From CAZHTS01 sp964535315 (GTDB lineage Bacteria > Chloroflexota > Anaerolineae > Anaerolineales > Anaerolineaceae), in assembly GCA_964535315.1 (NCBI GenBank), contig CAZHTS010000044.1, positions 1 to 39,212 on the forward strand: a DNA stretch of 39,212 bases, in the 5' to 3' direction. Below the pieces are notes generated by a model. That model worked only from the letters and a program-made list of their open reading frames with translations. It had not been told where the DNA came from and searched no databases. Positions within the stretch are counted from its first letter, which is position 1. The number at the start of each line of letters is the position of its first letter. This document shows positions 8,418 through 17,410 of the stretch, one piece after another. A program made the position numbers and the translations under genes.

Positions 8418-9446
8418 TCAGTCCATGCACAACACCTTTGCCCCGCGGATGCGCCGCTGCTTCAATTCCAACAGCGCCCGGTTGGCATCCTGCAAGGCAA
8501 ACACCGCCACCTCGGGGCGCAGCGCCAGCGCCTCGGCCAGTTGCAAGAATTCACTCACGTCCTGGCGCGTCACGTTCGCCACGCTCTTGATCTCCTTCTC
8601 CAACCACAGATGGGTGGGATACTCCAACTCCAACAGCGCCTGGCGGTCGCCGTCTTCCTTGCGGATGGCGTTGATCACCAGCCGCCCGCCGGGCTTGAGG
8701 TTGCACAGCGCCGCCACCACCGGGCGCCACACCGGCGTGGTGTCGATGACGGCATCCAGCCCCTCGGGGGCGCTCGCCTGCATGTCGCCCGCCCAGGTCG
8801 CCCCCAGTTCCAGCGCAAACGCCCGCTCGGCCTCGCTGCGCGCAAAAACGTACACGGCGCTGTCGGGGAAACGATAACGCGCCATCTTCAGCACCAGGTG
8901 GGCCGAGGCGCCAAAACCGCTCAGCCCCAACGTCTGCCCGTTCTGCAAGCCACACAGACGCAGCGAGCGATAACCAATCGCCCCGGCGCACAACAGCGGC
9001 GCCGCCTGCACGTCGCTAAAACAGGCCGGGATCGGGTAGACAAACGCCTCCGGCGCCACCATCCACTCGGCGTAACCGCCGTGTACGTCGCGCCCGCAGG
9101 CGCAAAATTGCGCGCACAGGTTCTCCTGTCCGCTGCGGCAGAATTCACACTGCCCGCAGGCCGAGAAGATCCACGCCACCCCCACCCGTGCGCCGGGCGC
9201 AAAGCGCGTCGCCCCTGCCCCACACGCCGCCACCCGTCCCACCACCTGGTGCCCCAGGATGACCGGCAGCTGCGCCGGCGGGGTGCGCCCCTCGATCTCA
9301 TCCAGTTCGGTGTGACACACGCCGCATGCCGCCACCCGCAGCAGCACCTGCCCGGGCCCCGGCTGTGGTTCCGGCCAATCGACCCGTTCCAACGCATCGC
9401 TACCGGGCTGCACCGGCCCCAATTTTCGCAGCACCATCGCCCGCAT
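8418..9446 (-). CDS. Zinc-dependent alcohol dehydrogenase (MDR family, CAD2-like)
   Basis: This 342-residue medium-chain dehydrogenase oxidises alcohols or reduces aldehydes with NAD(P). The catalytic zinc region is CGVCHTE (Cys44) plus GHQ (His66). The structural zinc is bound by Cys97, 100, 103 and 111 (CGQCEFCRSGQENLC). The Rossmann motif LSGFGASAHL lies near 175. The segment LLCAGAIGYRSL and the ending RIRGAKVL fit the CAD2-like subgroup, in which GHQ in place of GHE is usual. The ATG at 9446 has GGGAGGG five bases upstream. It follows the SRPBCC gene by 20 bases, so the two probably form an operon. The physiological substrate is unknown. Confidence 0.88.
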   Translation of the reverse strand: MRAMVLRKLGPVQPGSDALERVDWPEPQPGPGQVLLRVAACGVCHTELDEIEGRTPPAQLPVILGHQVVGRVAACGAGATRFAPGARVGVAWIFSACGQCEFCRSGQENLCAQFCACGRDVHGGYAEWMVAPEAFVYPIPACFSDVQAAPLLCAGAIGYRSLRLCGLQNGQTLGLSGFGASAHLVLKMARYRFPDSAVYVFARSEAERAFALELGATWAGDMQASAPEGLDAVIDTTPVWRPVVAALCNLKPGGRLVINAIRKEDGDRQALLELEYPTHLWLEKEIKSVANVTRQDVSEFLQLAEALALRPEVAVFALQDANRALLELKQRRIRGAKVLCMD

Positions 9447-9466
9447 CCGGCCCTCCCGGCGCCGTC

Positions 9467-10141
9467 TCAGGCGCCCATCGCTTCCGCTCGCTGCTTAATC
9501 GTCAGCAGCATCTTGCGCCCCATCACAAAACTGATCGGCTCGAGCAGCCCGCACACCATCCAACGCGTCAACCACCCCGGGTTGACCGCCACCAGGTTGC
9601 GAAAGATCAGGCGCGTGCGGCCTCGCTCCAGCGGGCGCAGGTAAAAGATCTGCGCCCCGCTGAAATAGCGCTCCGGCAGCGCCTCGCCCGGCGCCACCGG
9701 CTGCCCGGTGGCGGTATTCGTCGTCCCACCCAACACCAGCAGGCGCTCCGCCTCCAGGCGCGCCACCGGGAAACCCATTGCCCCCGACGGCACCGCCAGC
9801 ACCGTATCCCCCACCGCCAGGTGCTGGTATTCCGGCAGGATGCGCCGGGCGCTGGCCGCGCCGCCGTTATCCAGTAAATCGTAGCTGTACCAGCCGGCGC
9901 GCTGGCAGCCCAACTGCACGAACCACGGCCACACCTGCTCCGGCCGCGCCCGAATGGTCACCGCCAGATCGATGCGCGAAATCGGCTGCGGCGCAAATTC
10001 CTCGCCCGGCAGCGTCTCGGCCAGTTCCTCGGGCGTCGCCCCCCAGCGCCGGTACCCGCGGCGCAGCAGCGGGGCAAACAGCACGGTAAACCCGATCCGC
10101 AGCGCCCCACCGGCCCCTTCAAAAAACGTCTTTCCATCCAT
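9467..10141 (-). CDS. SRPBCC-fold protein
   Basis: The 224-residue product has the pattern of the SRPBCC (START/polyketide-cyclase-like) fold: ISRIDLAVTIRARPEQVWPWFVQLG is the usual first strand and helix, and FYLRPLERGRTRLIFRN is a typical late strand pair. The family binds hydrophobic ligands; many members are of unknown function. It is soluble, with a hydrophobic helix near residues 13-30 that might associate with membranes. AAGGTGAG precedes the ATG at 10141. It is the first gene of a two-gene unit with the alcohol dehydrogenase. The 10142-10348 gap upstream contains no clear promoter beyond a weak TGGTAGACT and a GC-rich stretch. Confidence 0.7.
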   Translation of the reverse strand: MDGKTFFEGAGGALRIGFTVLFAPLLRRGYRRWGATPEELAETLPGEEFAPQPISRIDLAVTIRARPEQVWPWFVQLGCQRAGWYSYDLLDNGGAASARRILPEYQHLAVGDTVLAVPSGAMGFPVARLEAERLLVLGGTTNTATGQPVAPGEALPERYFSGAQIFYLRPLERGRTRLIFRNLVAVNPGWLTRWMVCGLLEPISFVMGRKMLLTIKQRAEAMGA

Positions 10142-10334
10142 ATTCTCACCTTAACCGGCAAATCTGTTGATTAAGTCTACCAGACTCTGACCGTAAGGGC
10201 GCATCCAAAACAGCGCCGCATCCATCCACATATCCCCCACCCGTCAGGGCCGGCCGGCCCGGCCCAACAACAGCCCACCCACCTCCTCCCAACCGCATGT
10301 CAGGAAGAGGCGCCGGCTCATCTCCCGGTCACAC

Positions 10335-10360
10335 GCCGGCCGGCAAATTTACCGGCCGGC
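10335..10360. other. GC-rich stem-loop at the 3' end of the small gene
   Basis: GCCGGCCGG (10335-10343) pairs perfectly with CCGGCCGGC (10352-10360). The stop codon of the leftward 67-aa gene (10349-10351) lies in the loop. No T run follows in either direction, so it is a weak terminator candidate. The hairpin could protect the short mRNA. Confidence 0.45.
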
Positions 10361-10552
10361 TGGATCGGGCGAATTGTCTTCCGGCTGGCTCAAACGTCGC
10401 TCGACCTCGCGCAAATACTCGAACAGGGCATCCAGGTTATCGAAACCGAGTATTTCCTTACAGGCCGGGTCTTCCAGAGAGGCATGGACGCCCGCCGCAC
10501 CCGTTTCCGCCGTACGCCAGATTCTCAGCAGGAAAGCCACGTAGTGTTTCAC
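10349..10552 (-). CDS. Small conserved-looking protein (67 aa)
   Basis: The product starts MKHYVAFLLRIWR and contains ASLEDPACKEILGF and FEYLREVERRLSQ. This layout (LRIWR, then W/A-SLEDP, then GF-x-LEALF-x-YL) resembles short proteins often found in Chloroflexota, frequently beside SARP-type regulators; that recollection is not verified here. The GTG at 10552 is the only plausible start. AGGAGG lies 12 bases upstream, a slightly long spacing. The gene is divergent from the SARP regulator at 10637, with 84 bases between. Function unknown. Confidence 0.6.
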   Translation of the reverse strand: MKHYVAFLLRIWRTAETGAAGVHASLEDPACKEILGFDNLDALFEYLREVERRLSQPEDNSPDPAGR

Positions 10553-10624
10553 GCTTCAAGCATACCTCCTCGCCGTCAAAGGAACGTCAATACAGATGGC
10601 CGATTAAAAAAGGGCAAAACTATG

Positions 10625-10630
10625 TATAAT
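10625..10630 (+). promoter_or_regulatory. -10 element placing transcription start at the SARP start codon
   Basis: A perfect TATAAT is followed by six bases and then the ATG at 10637, the distance expected between a -10 box and the first transcribed base. This suggests a leaderless mRNA. The match at -35 is poor (GATTAA). Confidence 0.5.
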
Positions 10631-10636
10631 GACTCT

Positions 10637-13600
10637 ATGAGCAGGTTGTGTCTCTCGCTGTTAGGCTCCTTTCACGCCACGCTGGACGATCAACCGCTGA
10701 ATGCCTTTACCACCGGGAAAGTCCGCGCCCTGTTGGCTTATCTGGCGGTAGAGGCCGGTCGCCCCCAGCGTCGCGAATACCTGGCCGGCCTGTTATGGCC
10801 CGACCAGCCTGAAGAAAGCGCTCTGCACAACCTGCGCCAGGCGTTAGCCACCCTGCGCAAACTGCTGCGTGACGAGCAGACCGCCCAACCTTTTCTCAAG
10901 ATCGAGCGCAGCGATATCTGTTTTGACCCGTTGAGCAGTCATACCCTGGACGTCCAGGATTTTCGCGGCCACATGTCCAGCGCTCTGCACGGCTGCCAGC
11001 CCAACTGCCAGAACGGGCGCGCCAACATTTACCGCCTGCGCCAGGCGCTGGCGCTGTATCGCGGCCCGCTGCTCGATCAATTTAGCCTCAATGACAGCAA
11101 CCTGTTCAACGAATGGGCCATGCTGCTGCGCGAAGAACTGAACGGTCAGGCCATCGAGGGACTCACCCTGTTGATCGAGTATCACGAGCGGCGCGGTGAA
11201 TACACCCTGGCGCGCCAGGCCGCCACCCGCCTGGTCGCCATCGCCCCGTGGGACGAAAACGCCCACGTACAGTTGATGCGCCTCTACGCCCTGGACGGGC
11301 TGTGGAGCGCCGCTCAGAACCAGTATCACGTCTGCCTGCGCTTTCTCAACGAAACGCTGGGCGTCCCCCCGGCGGCGGCCACCCAGGCCCTGTTTGAAAA
11401 TATCCGCCGCCACACCGGCAGCGACGAACCACTGCCGCGCCGTTTTCCGCCCGCCATTCACAACCTGCTGCCCGCCCCCACCCCCTTCATCGGCCGCCAG
11501 GGCGAGTTGAACGATCTGGCCATCATGATCGCCGATCCTGCCTGCCGGCTGATCACCCTGCTCGGCCCCGGCGGCATGGGTAAAAGCCGGCTGGCGCTCG
11601 AGACCGCCCGCCAACAGGTCGGCCTCTTCCCCGACGGCGTCTTTTATGTACCCCTCGGCGCCCACGACAGCCGTGAGCCGCTCGCCCCGGCCATCGCCGA
11701 GGCCATGTCGTATACCTTTTCACGCCGGCAAAACCCCACCGACCAGCTGCTTGCCTATCTGCAAGACAAAAGCCTGCTGCTGGTGCTGGATAACTTCGAG
11801 CACCTGCTCGAACAAAACGAACTGCTGTCCAACATCCTGCGCAACTCACCCAACATCGTCCTGCTGGTTACCTCGCGTCTCAGGCTCAATCTGCGTGAGG
11901 AATGGATTTACGTACTCAGCGGCCTGCCCTACCCCGAAGCCGACGGGCTTTTCCCGCAGGAAATCCACGCCAACAGCGCCGTGGCGCTGTTCATCGAGAC
12001 CGTCCGCCGCCTCAACCGCCACTTCAGCCCCGATGCAGGCGAAATCGCCAGCATCATTCGCATCTGTCGTTTCGTCGCCGGCGCCCCGCTGGGGATCGAA
12101 CTGGCTGCCTCGGCCACCTGGCAGCGCACCTGCGCCGAGATCGCCGCCGAGGTCGGGCAGAACCTGGACGTTCTGACCTCCTCCATGACGAACATGCCCG
12201 ACCGCCAGCGCAGCCTGCGCGCTGCATTTGAATATTCGTGGCAGCTGCTCGACCCACAACTACAAATCATCTTCCGCCGCCTGTCGATCTTCACCGGCGG
12301 TTTTCAACCACAAAGCGCCTACCCCATCTGCGACGCCACGCAGACCGAACTCAACACCCTGCTGGATCATTCGCTGCTGCGCCGGTCGATCCCCGGGCGT
12401 TACGATCTGCATAAATTGCTGGCGCAATACAGCGCCGAAAAACTTGCCGCCGACCCGCTCGAGCAAAACGAAATGCGCGCCCGTCACGCCGCATTTTACG
12501 CCGCCTGGTTGGCCGACGCCGCGCGCCGCGTCAACGGGCCCGAACAACATCATGCGCTGGAAGAAATCGCCGTCGAGCTCGAAAATCTGCGTCAGGCGTG
12601 GGAATGGGGCCTGGCGCACGATGATCTGGCCCTCATCGATGGCTGCCTGGATGGGCTGTTCCTCTTCTACGACATTCGCAGCCGCTTCGACGAAGGCCTG
12701 GCGTTAATCCAGGCCGCCATTCCCAACGCCGAAAACCGGGCGGAGGCCGAGGGCCTGCTGGCCCGCCTGTTGGCCCGCCAGGGAGCGCTGCTGGCGCGCT
12801 CTTCCCAAAAGGCGGCCGCCCGCCAGCCGCTGGAACGCAGCCTGGAAATCTGCGAGCGCGCCGGCCTGCCCGGCGAGAGCGCGTTTTGCCAGACCTATCT
12901 CGCCAACCTGGAACGCAACGCCGGGCAGCGCGCCGAAAGTATGCAACACTCGCAGTCTGCCCTGCAACGCGCCCGGGCATGCCAGGATCCATTCTTGACG
13001 GCCTGGGCCCAATATCAAATCGGGGCGTTGCTATACGATGGCGGCGAGATCGAGGCTGCCCTGACCCACCTGGAGGAAAGCCTGACCGTCGCCCGCGACA
13101 GCCAGAACCCGCGCCTGATCGTCATCGTCCTCAATACCCTGGCCGACATCCGCTGTTACCAGGGGGCATTTGACCAGGCCCGGAACATGTTTGAGGAATG
13201 TATCGCCATCAGCGAAAGCCTGGGAGACGAATATCACGTCTCGCTCTACACCAACAACCTGGGCACCGTTTATCAATCCACCGGCCAGATGGAACAGGCC
13301 GGCCAGTGTTACCGGCGCAGTCACGACCTGTGCCAGAAGATCGGCGATGTCAGCGGAGAAAGTTACGCCCTCAGCAACCTGGGAGAGGTGGCCCTGGCGC
13401 AGGGCGATCTCGAAACCGCCGAGGCGCTCTACCGCCAGAGCCTGGAACTGGCGCGCGCCAGTCACAACCAACAGGCCGAGACAATTAATCTAAATAACCT
13501 CGGTGAAGTGCTCTGTGCCCGCGGCGACCACGCAGGCGCACAACACTGCCTGCACGAAGCGCTCCTCCAGGCCAGTCACGATGAATACTGGACGCTGGTG

Positions 13601-13828
13601 ATGAAAATCCTGACCAATACCGCCGGCCTGCTGGCCGCCCAGGGCCGGCCCCGGAGCGCCGTCGCCCTGCTGCACCTGGTACAGGCGCACCCCGCCAGCG
13701 AAACCGACCTGCAAGCCAAAGCCGGCCGCCTGCTGGCGGCGCTGCCCCAACCGACGGCCCCGCTCCCCTCGCTCGCGCTGGATGACGCCGTCACGGCGCT
13801 GCTGTACGAGCGCTGGCCGGAGCTCTAG
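10637..13828 (+). CDS. SARP-type transcriptional regulator with BTAD, ATPase and TPR domains
   Basis: This 1063-residue signalling regulator has the AfsR-like order. An N-terminal winged-helix and bacterial transcriptional activator domain (about 1-255; LSLLGSFHATLDDQ, then LLWPDQPEESALHNLRQAL) is followed by an NB-ARC/AAA-type ATPase. The ATPase has Walker A LLGPGGMGKSRLA near residue 310 and Walker B LLLVLDNFEHLL near 383. TPR repeats fill roughly residues 580-1010 (for example LGEVALAQGDLETAEALYRQSLE). Such proteins activate nearby or unlinked genes after ligand- or protein-triggered oligomerisation. The ATG at 10637 is preferred because family members begin M-x-RL-x-LSLLG and because a TATAAT ends six bases before it; an in-frame ATG at 10622 is the alternative. 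Targets are unknown. Confidence 0.88.
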   Translation: MSRLCLSLLGSFHATLDDQPLNAFTTGKVRALLAYLAVEAGRPQRREYLAGLLWPDQPEESALHNLRQALATLRKLLRDEQTAQPFLKIERSDICFDPLSSHTLDVQDFRGHMSSALHGCQPNCQNGRANIYRLRQALALYRGPLLDQFSLNDSNLFNEWAMLLREELNGQAIEGLTLLIEYHERRGEYTLARQAATRLVAIAPWDENAHVQLMRLYALDGLWSAAQNQYHVCLRFLNETLGVPPAAATQALFENIRRHTGSDEPLPRRFPPAIHNLLPAPTPFIGRQGELNDLAIMIADPACRLITLLGPGGMGKSRLALETARQQVGLFPDGVFYVPLGAHDSREPLAPAIAEAMSYTFSRRQNPTDQLLAYLQDKSLLLVLDNFEHLLEQNELLSNILRNSPNIVLLVTSRLRLNLREEWIYVLSGLPYPEADGLFPQEIHANSAVALFIETVRRLNRHFSPDAGEIASIIRICRFVAGAPLGIELAASATWQRTCAEIAAEVGQNLDVLTSSMTNMPDRQRSLRAAFEYSWQLLDPQLQIIFRRLSIFTGGFQPQSAYPICDATQTELNTLLDHSLLRRSIPGRYDLHKLLAQYSAEKLAADPLEQNEMRARHAAFYAAWLADAARRVNGPEQHHALEEIAVELENLRQAWEWGLAHDDLALIDGCLDGLFLFYDIRSRFDEGLALIQAAIPNAENRAEAEGLLARLLARQGALLARSSQKAAARQPLERSLEICERAGLPGESAFCQTYLANLERNAGQRAESMQHSQSALQRARACQDPFLTAWAQYQIGALLYDGGEIEAALTHLEESLTVARDSQNPRLIVIVLNTLADIRCYQGAFDQARNMFEECIAISESLGDEYHVSLYTNNLGTVYQSTGQMEQAGQCYRRSHDLCQKIGDVSGESYALSNLGEVALAQGDLETAEALYRQSLELARASHNQQAETINLNNLGEVLCARGDHAGAQHCLHEALLQASHDEYWTLVMKILTNTAGLLAAQGRPRSAVALLHLVQAHPASETDLQAKAGRLLAALPQPTAPLPSLALDDAVTALLYERWPEL

Positions 13829-13842
13829 CGCACCCGCCGCTT

Positions 13843-14199
13843 TTAAATCCACTCGCTAAGCGCCGTGCGCTCGTTCTCCACATTGCCGGTATTGCGCGTC
13901 GCCGCCGGCTCCAACAGCAACAACCAGGCCTCTTCCTCCGCCACGGGTTTGTGTTCCACCCCGTGCGGCACAATCAAAAACTCACCTTCCTGTAACGTCA
14001 CATTCTCGTCCCGCAGGCAAATGGTCAAGCGGCCCTGGACGACCAGGAACAACTCGTCTTCGACATCGTGATGGTGCCAGACGAATTCGCCCTGCACCTT
14101 GACCAACCTGACGCACTGCCCGTTCAACTCGCCCACAATTTTGGGGCGCCAGTGTTCTTGAAACAGGCCAAACTTTTCTTTGAGGTTTATCGCTTTCAT
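13843..14199 (-). CDS. Single-domain cupin protein
   Basis: The 118-residue product carries both cupin motifs: HHHDVEDELFLVVQG (His42-44, Glu49, Gly56) and PHGVEHKP (His83). These residues usually bind a metal such as Mn, Fe or Zn. Proteins of this size resemble mannose-6-phosphate isomerase-like or storage-type small cupins whose activities are mostly unassigned. The ATG at 14199 has GGGAG seven bases upstream; the longer frame to 14238 lacks a good site. A possible promoter is TTGCTA, 18 bases, TACAAT at 14272-14243. It converges on the SARP gene with 14 bases between stops. Confidence 0.85.
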   Translation of the reverse strand: MKAINLKEKFGLFQEHWRPKIVGELNGQCVRLVKVQGEFVWHHHDVEDELFLVVQGRLTICLRDENVTLQEGEFLIVPHGVEHKPVAEEEAWLLLLEPAATRNTGNVENERTALSEWI

Positions 14200-14242
14200 T
14201 TGGTCTCCCTGTCGGCCATCGGGGTAAACCGGCCGCAATCAA

Positions 14243-14272
14243 ATTGTACCCGCGCCGCCCATCGGGTAGCAA
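14243..14272 (-). promoter_or_regulatory. Possible promoter of the cupin gene
   Basis: On the minus strand, TTGCTA (14272-14267) and TACAAT (14248-14243) are 18 bases apart, in the divergent gap between the cupin gene and the alkaline phosphatase gene. For the rightward gene, only TGATAAAAT at 14308-14316 resembles an extended -10. No Pho-box-like direct repeats were seen. Confidence 0.4.
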
Positions 14273-14404
14273 ATCGCAAGAGCCAATCCGCTGCAAAAGA
14301 GCACTGATGATAAAATTGGTGGAGATGGTGATCTTAACCTCTCCACCCGGCCGGTCAACCCGCCGCACCCGTTTTTCATTGCCTTTATCGGAGGAAGGCC
14401 AACC

Positions 14405-15922
14405 ATGAAACGCATCGGCAGCATCCTGTTGCTCGGCGGCCTGTTCATCGCGCTGTTGCAAGCCGCCTTCACGTCACACCCCACCGTGCATGCGGCGCCT
14501 GGCCCTCGTTATGTCTTCCTGTTCATCGGCGACGGCATGGGCCTGGCGCAAATTAACGCGGCCGAGACCTTTATGGGCGCTCAGGTGCAACGCAAGCCGC
14601 CCAGCCTCGTGCAAACCGCCTTCACTGCCTTCCCCGCCACCGGTTTCCAGACGACCTACAGCCTGGGTTCCTACGTCCCCGACTCGTCTTCGACCGCCAC
14701 GGCCATGGCCACCGGGCACAAGGTAGGCGACGGCGCCCTCAGCCTGGACATGCAAAGCGGCAAACCTTACCCCACCCTGGCCGAACTGGCAGCCGCCCGC
14801 GGGATGAAGGTGGGCATTGTCACCAGCGTGGCCCTCAATCACGCCACACCGGCGGCGTTTTACGCCCACCAGGCCAACCGCGACCATTACTACGCCATCG
14901 GGCTCGACCTGGTCAACAGCCCATTTCAGTATTTTGCCGGCGGTGGGCTTCTGGATGTTTCCGGCCCGGCAGGCCAGCAGACCAGCCTGACCGACATCGC
15001 CCAGGGCAAGGGTTTCACCATCGTGCACACGGCCGAAGCATTCGCCGGGTTGACGTCGGCCAGCGGGCGCGCCATCGTCCTGCATCCCGACCCGGCGCCC
15101 TCCCAATCCCTGCCGTACGAAATCGATCGCAAAGGCAGCGGCGCACTCTCCCTGGCCGACCTGACGCAAAAAGGCATCGATTTTCTGGATAACCCGAACG
15201 GTTTCCTGATGATCGTCGAAGGCGGCAAGATCGACTGGGCCGCCCATGCCAACGACACCGCCACGCTGGCCTGGGAAGTATTATCGCTCAACGACGCCGT
15301 CTTGCGCGCCGTCCAGTTCGCCAATCAGCACCCCACCGAAACGCTTATCGTCGTCACCGGCGATCACGAGACCGGCGGCCTGGCGCTGGGCGCCCGCAGC
15401 CTGGGGTACCAGACCCGCTTTGGGCTGCTGGCCCAACAAAAGATCTCTTTCGAGGCCCTGGACGGTCGCTTCTATGATTATCAAAAAGAGCACACCGTTG
15501 GGCAGGCCAGCCTGCAGGACTGGCTGCCCACGCTCGGCGACAGCTTTGGCCTCGCCACATTTAGCGAAAAAGAACTGACAGAACTACAATCCAAAGCCGA
15601 AAACGGCGATGAGGCTGCCTGGAACCGCTACCGCCTGGCATTAACCGCCGAAGACACCCAGGAACTGCTCGCCGCTTTGCAGGCCAATCTACAATCCCCG
15701 CCCGGCGGGTCGCCCGCCTACGGCGGGCGCGAGCCCTTCAGCGCCACGCTCACCGACATCATGAGCCGCAAGGTGGGCGCCGGTTGGAGCACGCAGGCCC
15801 ACACCGGCGTTCCCGTCCCGGTTTTTGCCAGCGGCAACGGCTCGGCGCAATTCGTCGGCTATTACGACAACGCCGACCTGTTTGAGCGGCTGGCGACCGT
15901 CATGCAGCTCGCCGCCCGTTGA
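14405..15922 (+). CDS. Exported alkaline phosphatase (PhoA family)
   Basis: This 505-residue phosphomonoesterase hydrolyses phosphate esters outside the cytoplasm with two zinc ions and magnesium. An N-terminal signal peptide (KRIGSILLLGGLFIALL, cleavage probably after VHAAP or nearby) is followed by the metal motif VFLFIGDGMG (Asp43). The nucleophile is Ser94 in PDSSSTATAMATG. Further metal ligands appear in GGKIDWAAHAND, TGDHETGG (about 318-325) and QAHTGVPVP near 465. GGAGGAAGG precedes the ATG at 14405. It converges on the MFS gene with 12 bases between stops. Regulation by phosphate starvation would be expected of the family but is not visible in the upstream sequence. Confidence 0.93.
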   Translation: MKRIGSILLLGGLFIALLQAAFTSHPTVHAAPGPRYVFLFIGDGMGLAQINAAETFMGAQVQRKPPSLVQTAFTAFPATGFQTTYSLGSYVPDSSSTATAMATGHKVGDGALSLDMQSGKPYPTLAELAAARGMKVGIVTSVALNHATPAAFYAHQANRDHYYAIGLDLVNSPFQYFAGGGLLDVSGPAGQQTSLTDIAQGKGFTIVHTAEAFAGLTSASGRAIVLHPDPAPSQSLPYEIDRKGSGALSLADLTQKGIDFLDNPNGFLMIVEGGKIDWAAHANDTATLAWEVLSLNDAVLRAVQFANQHPTETLIVVTGDHETGGLALGARSLGYQTRFGLLAQQKISFEALDGRFYDYQKEHTVGQASLQDWLPTLGDSFGLATFSEKELTELQSKAENGDEAAWNRYRLALTAEDTQELLAALQANLQSPPGGSPAYGGREPFSATLTDIMSRKVGAGWSTQAHTGVPVPVFASGNGSAQFVGYYDNADLFERLATVMQLAAR

Positions 15923-15934
15923 CGGCGTGCGATC

Positions 15935-17215
15935 TCAGCGGCAATGACGCCGCTCTTCCATGAACAGGTGCAGTCGCCGGTTATACAGGATGTAGGCCGT
16001 CGCTACCAGAGCGTTGATCCCCAGCGCGCCGTACCAGATATAGGCTCCGTTGGTATGGTCTAACACCAGGCTGCCCAACAACGGCCCCAGGCCGTACGCC
16101 AGCCCCCATGACAGGCCGTAAAAGCCCATGTAACGGCCGCGCATCGCCTGCGGCGCCACATCGGCCACGAACGCCTGCGAGACGGGCGTGGTGATCATCT
16201 CACCCACCGTCCAGATGGCCTGCCCCAGAAAGAATAACGGCAGCGTCGTCACAAAACCAAACAGGCCAAAACCCACACCGAAAAAGATGGCGCCCGCCGC
16301 CATCAACATTCCACACCACGCATGCTGGAAACGGCTCAAATAATGGCTCAGCGGATATTGCAGCACGACCACCATTGCCGCGTTCAGGCTCATCATCGCC
16401 CCATACCACGCCTCAGAAATATCGAAATAATTTTGCAGATAAACCGGCAGCGTGGTGTTCATCTGGGCGTAGGAGAGCATGGAGAAGGCATACAAAACGT
16501 TGAAAACGACAAAGGTGGTGTCACGAAAGACATGCCCCATGTGGCCCCGTAGCGGCGAACCATCATCTTCTTCTGAAGCATGCTTCCTGTTTGCCGGGCG
16601 CGTCTCCTGGGTAAACACAGTAAACATGACCGCCGTACATAGCAACGCCACCGCCGCCGAAATGAACAACACCAGGTAAGACTGTGAAGCGATCAGGCCG
16701 CCAATGCCGGGGCCAATGGCAATCCCCAGGTTGTAGACCACGCGTAATAAGCCGTACGCCTGCGTCCGTTTCGTGCCGCCGATCAGGTCGGCCGTCATCG
16801 TATTGGCCGCCGGATAAAACAACCCGCTGGACAGCCCCAATAACAAAATCAGAATCGGGATTAACAGCACGTGAAATGGGCCCGGATCGGTCAACAACGG
16901 GCCGACCAGACCTAACACCAGCGTGGCAAACGCCCCCAGATACAGGCCGATCAACATCACCGGGCGGCAACCAACCCGATCTACCAGTTCGCCGCTGATC
17001 ACCTGGCCCAACATCGAGGCCACCCAGAAGCCGGCGATCTGGAACCCTACCGCCGTCATCGAAAAATGCAGTACCCCGGTCAAATACAGGCTGATAAAGG
17101 GGAAGATCAGGTAAATGCCGGTGGCATTGACCAACATCCCCACAAACAGCACCCAAAATTGCACCGGATATTCTTGCCAGGCAGTACGTAAACGGCGACG
17201 AAAATGTTCCAACAT
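15935..17215 (-). CDS. MFS transporter, 12 TM, drug-efflux-like
   Basis: The product is a 426-residue protein with about 12 membrane segments. The MFS motif A region lies after TM2 (GELVDRVGCRPVMLIGLY), and a second related signature lies in the C-half (ADVAPQAMRGRYMGFYGLSW). That latter sequence is typical of the MdtH/YdeR-type proton-driven efflux branch. A charged loop in the middle (KHASEEDDGSPLRGHMG) separates the six-helix halves. The ATG at 17215 has no Shine-Dalgarno sequence, but a TACAAT ends seven bases before it, suggesting a leaderless transcript. Substrate unknown. Confidence 0.88.
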   Translation of the reverse strand: MLEHFRRRLRTAWQEYPVQFWVLFVGMLVNATGIYLIFPFISLYLTGVLHFSMTAVGFQIAGFWVASMLGQVISGELVDRVGCRPVMLIGLYLGAFATLVLGLVGPLLTDPGPFHVLLIPILILLLGLSSGLFYPAANTMTADLIGGTKRTQAYGLLRVVYNLGIAIGPGIGGLIASQSYLVLFISAAVALLCTAVMFTVFTQETRPANRKHASEEDDGSPLRGHMGHVFRDTTFVVFNVLYAFSMLSYAQMNTTLPVYLQNYFDISEAWYGAMMSLNAAMVVVLQYPLSHYLSRFQHAWCGMLMAAGAIFFGVGFGLFGFVTTLPLFFLGQAIWTVGEMITTPVSQAFVADVAPQAMRGRYMGFYGLSWGLAYGLGPLLGSLVLDHTNGAYIWYGALGINALVATAYILYNRRLHLFMEERRHCR

Positions 17216-17222
17216 GGCCCCA

Positions 17223-17228
17223 ATTGTA
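17223..17228 (-). promoter_or_regulatory. -10 element at the start of the MFS gene
   Basis: TACAAT on the minus strand is separated from the ATG at 17215 by seven bases, so transcription would begin at or next to the start codon. No recognisable -35 or Shine-Dalgarno sequence is present. Confidence 0.4.
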
Positions 17229-17259
17229 CTCGATTTTCTTGCCGGCCCTGATATTCCGC

Positions 17260-17352
17260 TTACAGGTGGGCAGGTTCCCTGGCGGCGGCCCCTTGGAGAC
17301 AGCGCCCGATCAACCGCTCCAACCCCGGCACAAACTCATCGAGAAAAACTGG
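17260..17352 (-). pseudogene. Possible 3' remnant of a lost gene
   Basis: Thirty in-frame codons on the minus strand end in TAA (17262-17260) and read FLDEFVPGLERLIGRCLQ and so on, with the codon bias of real genes here. There is no start codon; an in-frame TGA lies immediately upstream (17355-17353). The peptide looks like the C-terminal helix of a TetR-type regulator, which would fit a neighbour of an efflux pump. It may equally be chance. Confidence 0.25.
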
Positions 17353-17392
17353 TCAATTAACACATCTGCAAGCAACTCGATCAGAGCGGCTA

Positions 17393-17401
17393 TGCTACAA
17401 T
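17393..17401 (+). promoter_or_regulatory. Extended -10 promoter of holB
   Basis: TGCTACAAT (TG-n-TACAAT) ends nine bases before the ATG at 17411. The leader would be only a few bases long, so translation is leaderless or nearly so; AAGGG directly before the ATG would lie at the very 5' end of the transcript. Confidence 0.5.
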
Positions 17402-17410
17402 AAGGGTGTT

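Noticed and set aside
9244..9255. GHQ in place of GHE in the alcohol dehydrogenase
   Set aside because: Within the CAD2-like branch, GHQ is the usual form, and all zinc cysteines are present, so it does not indicate loss of activity.
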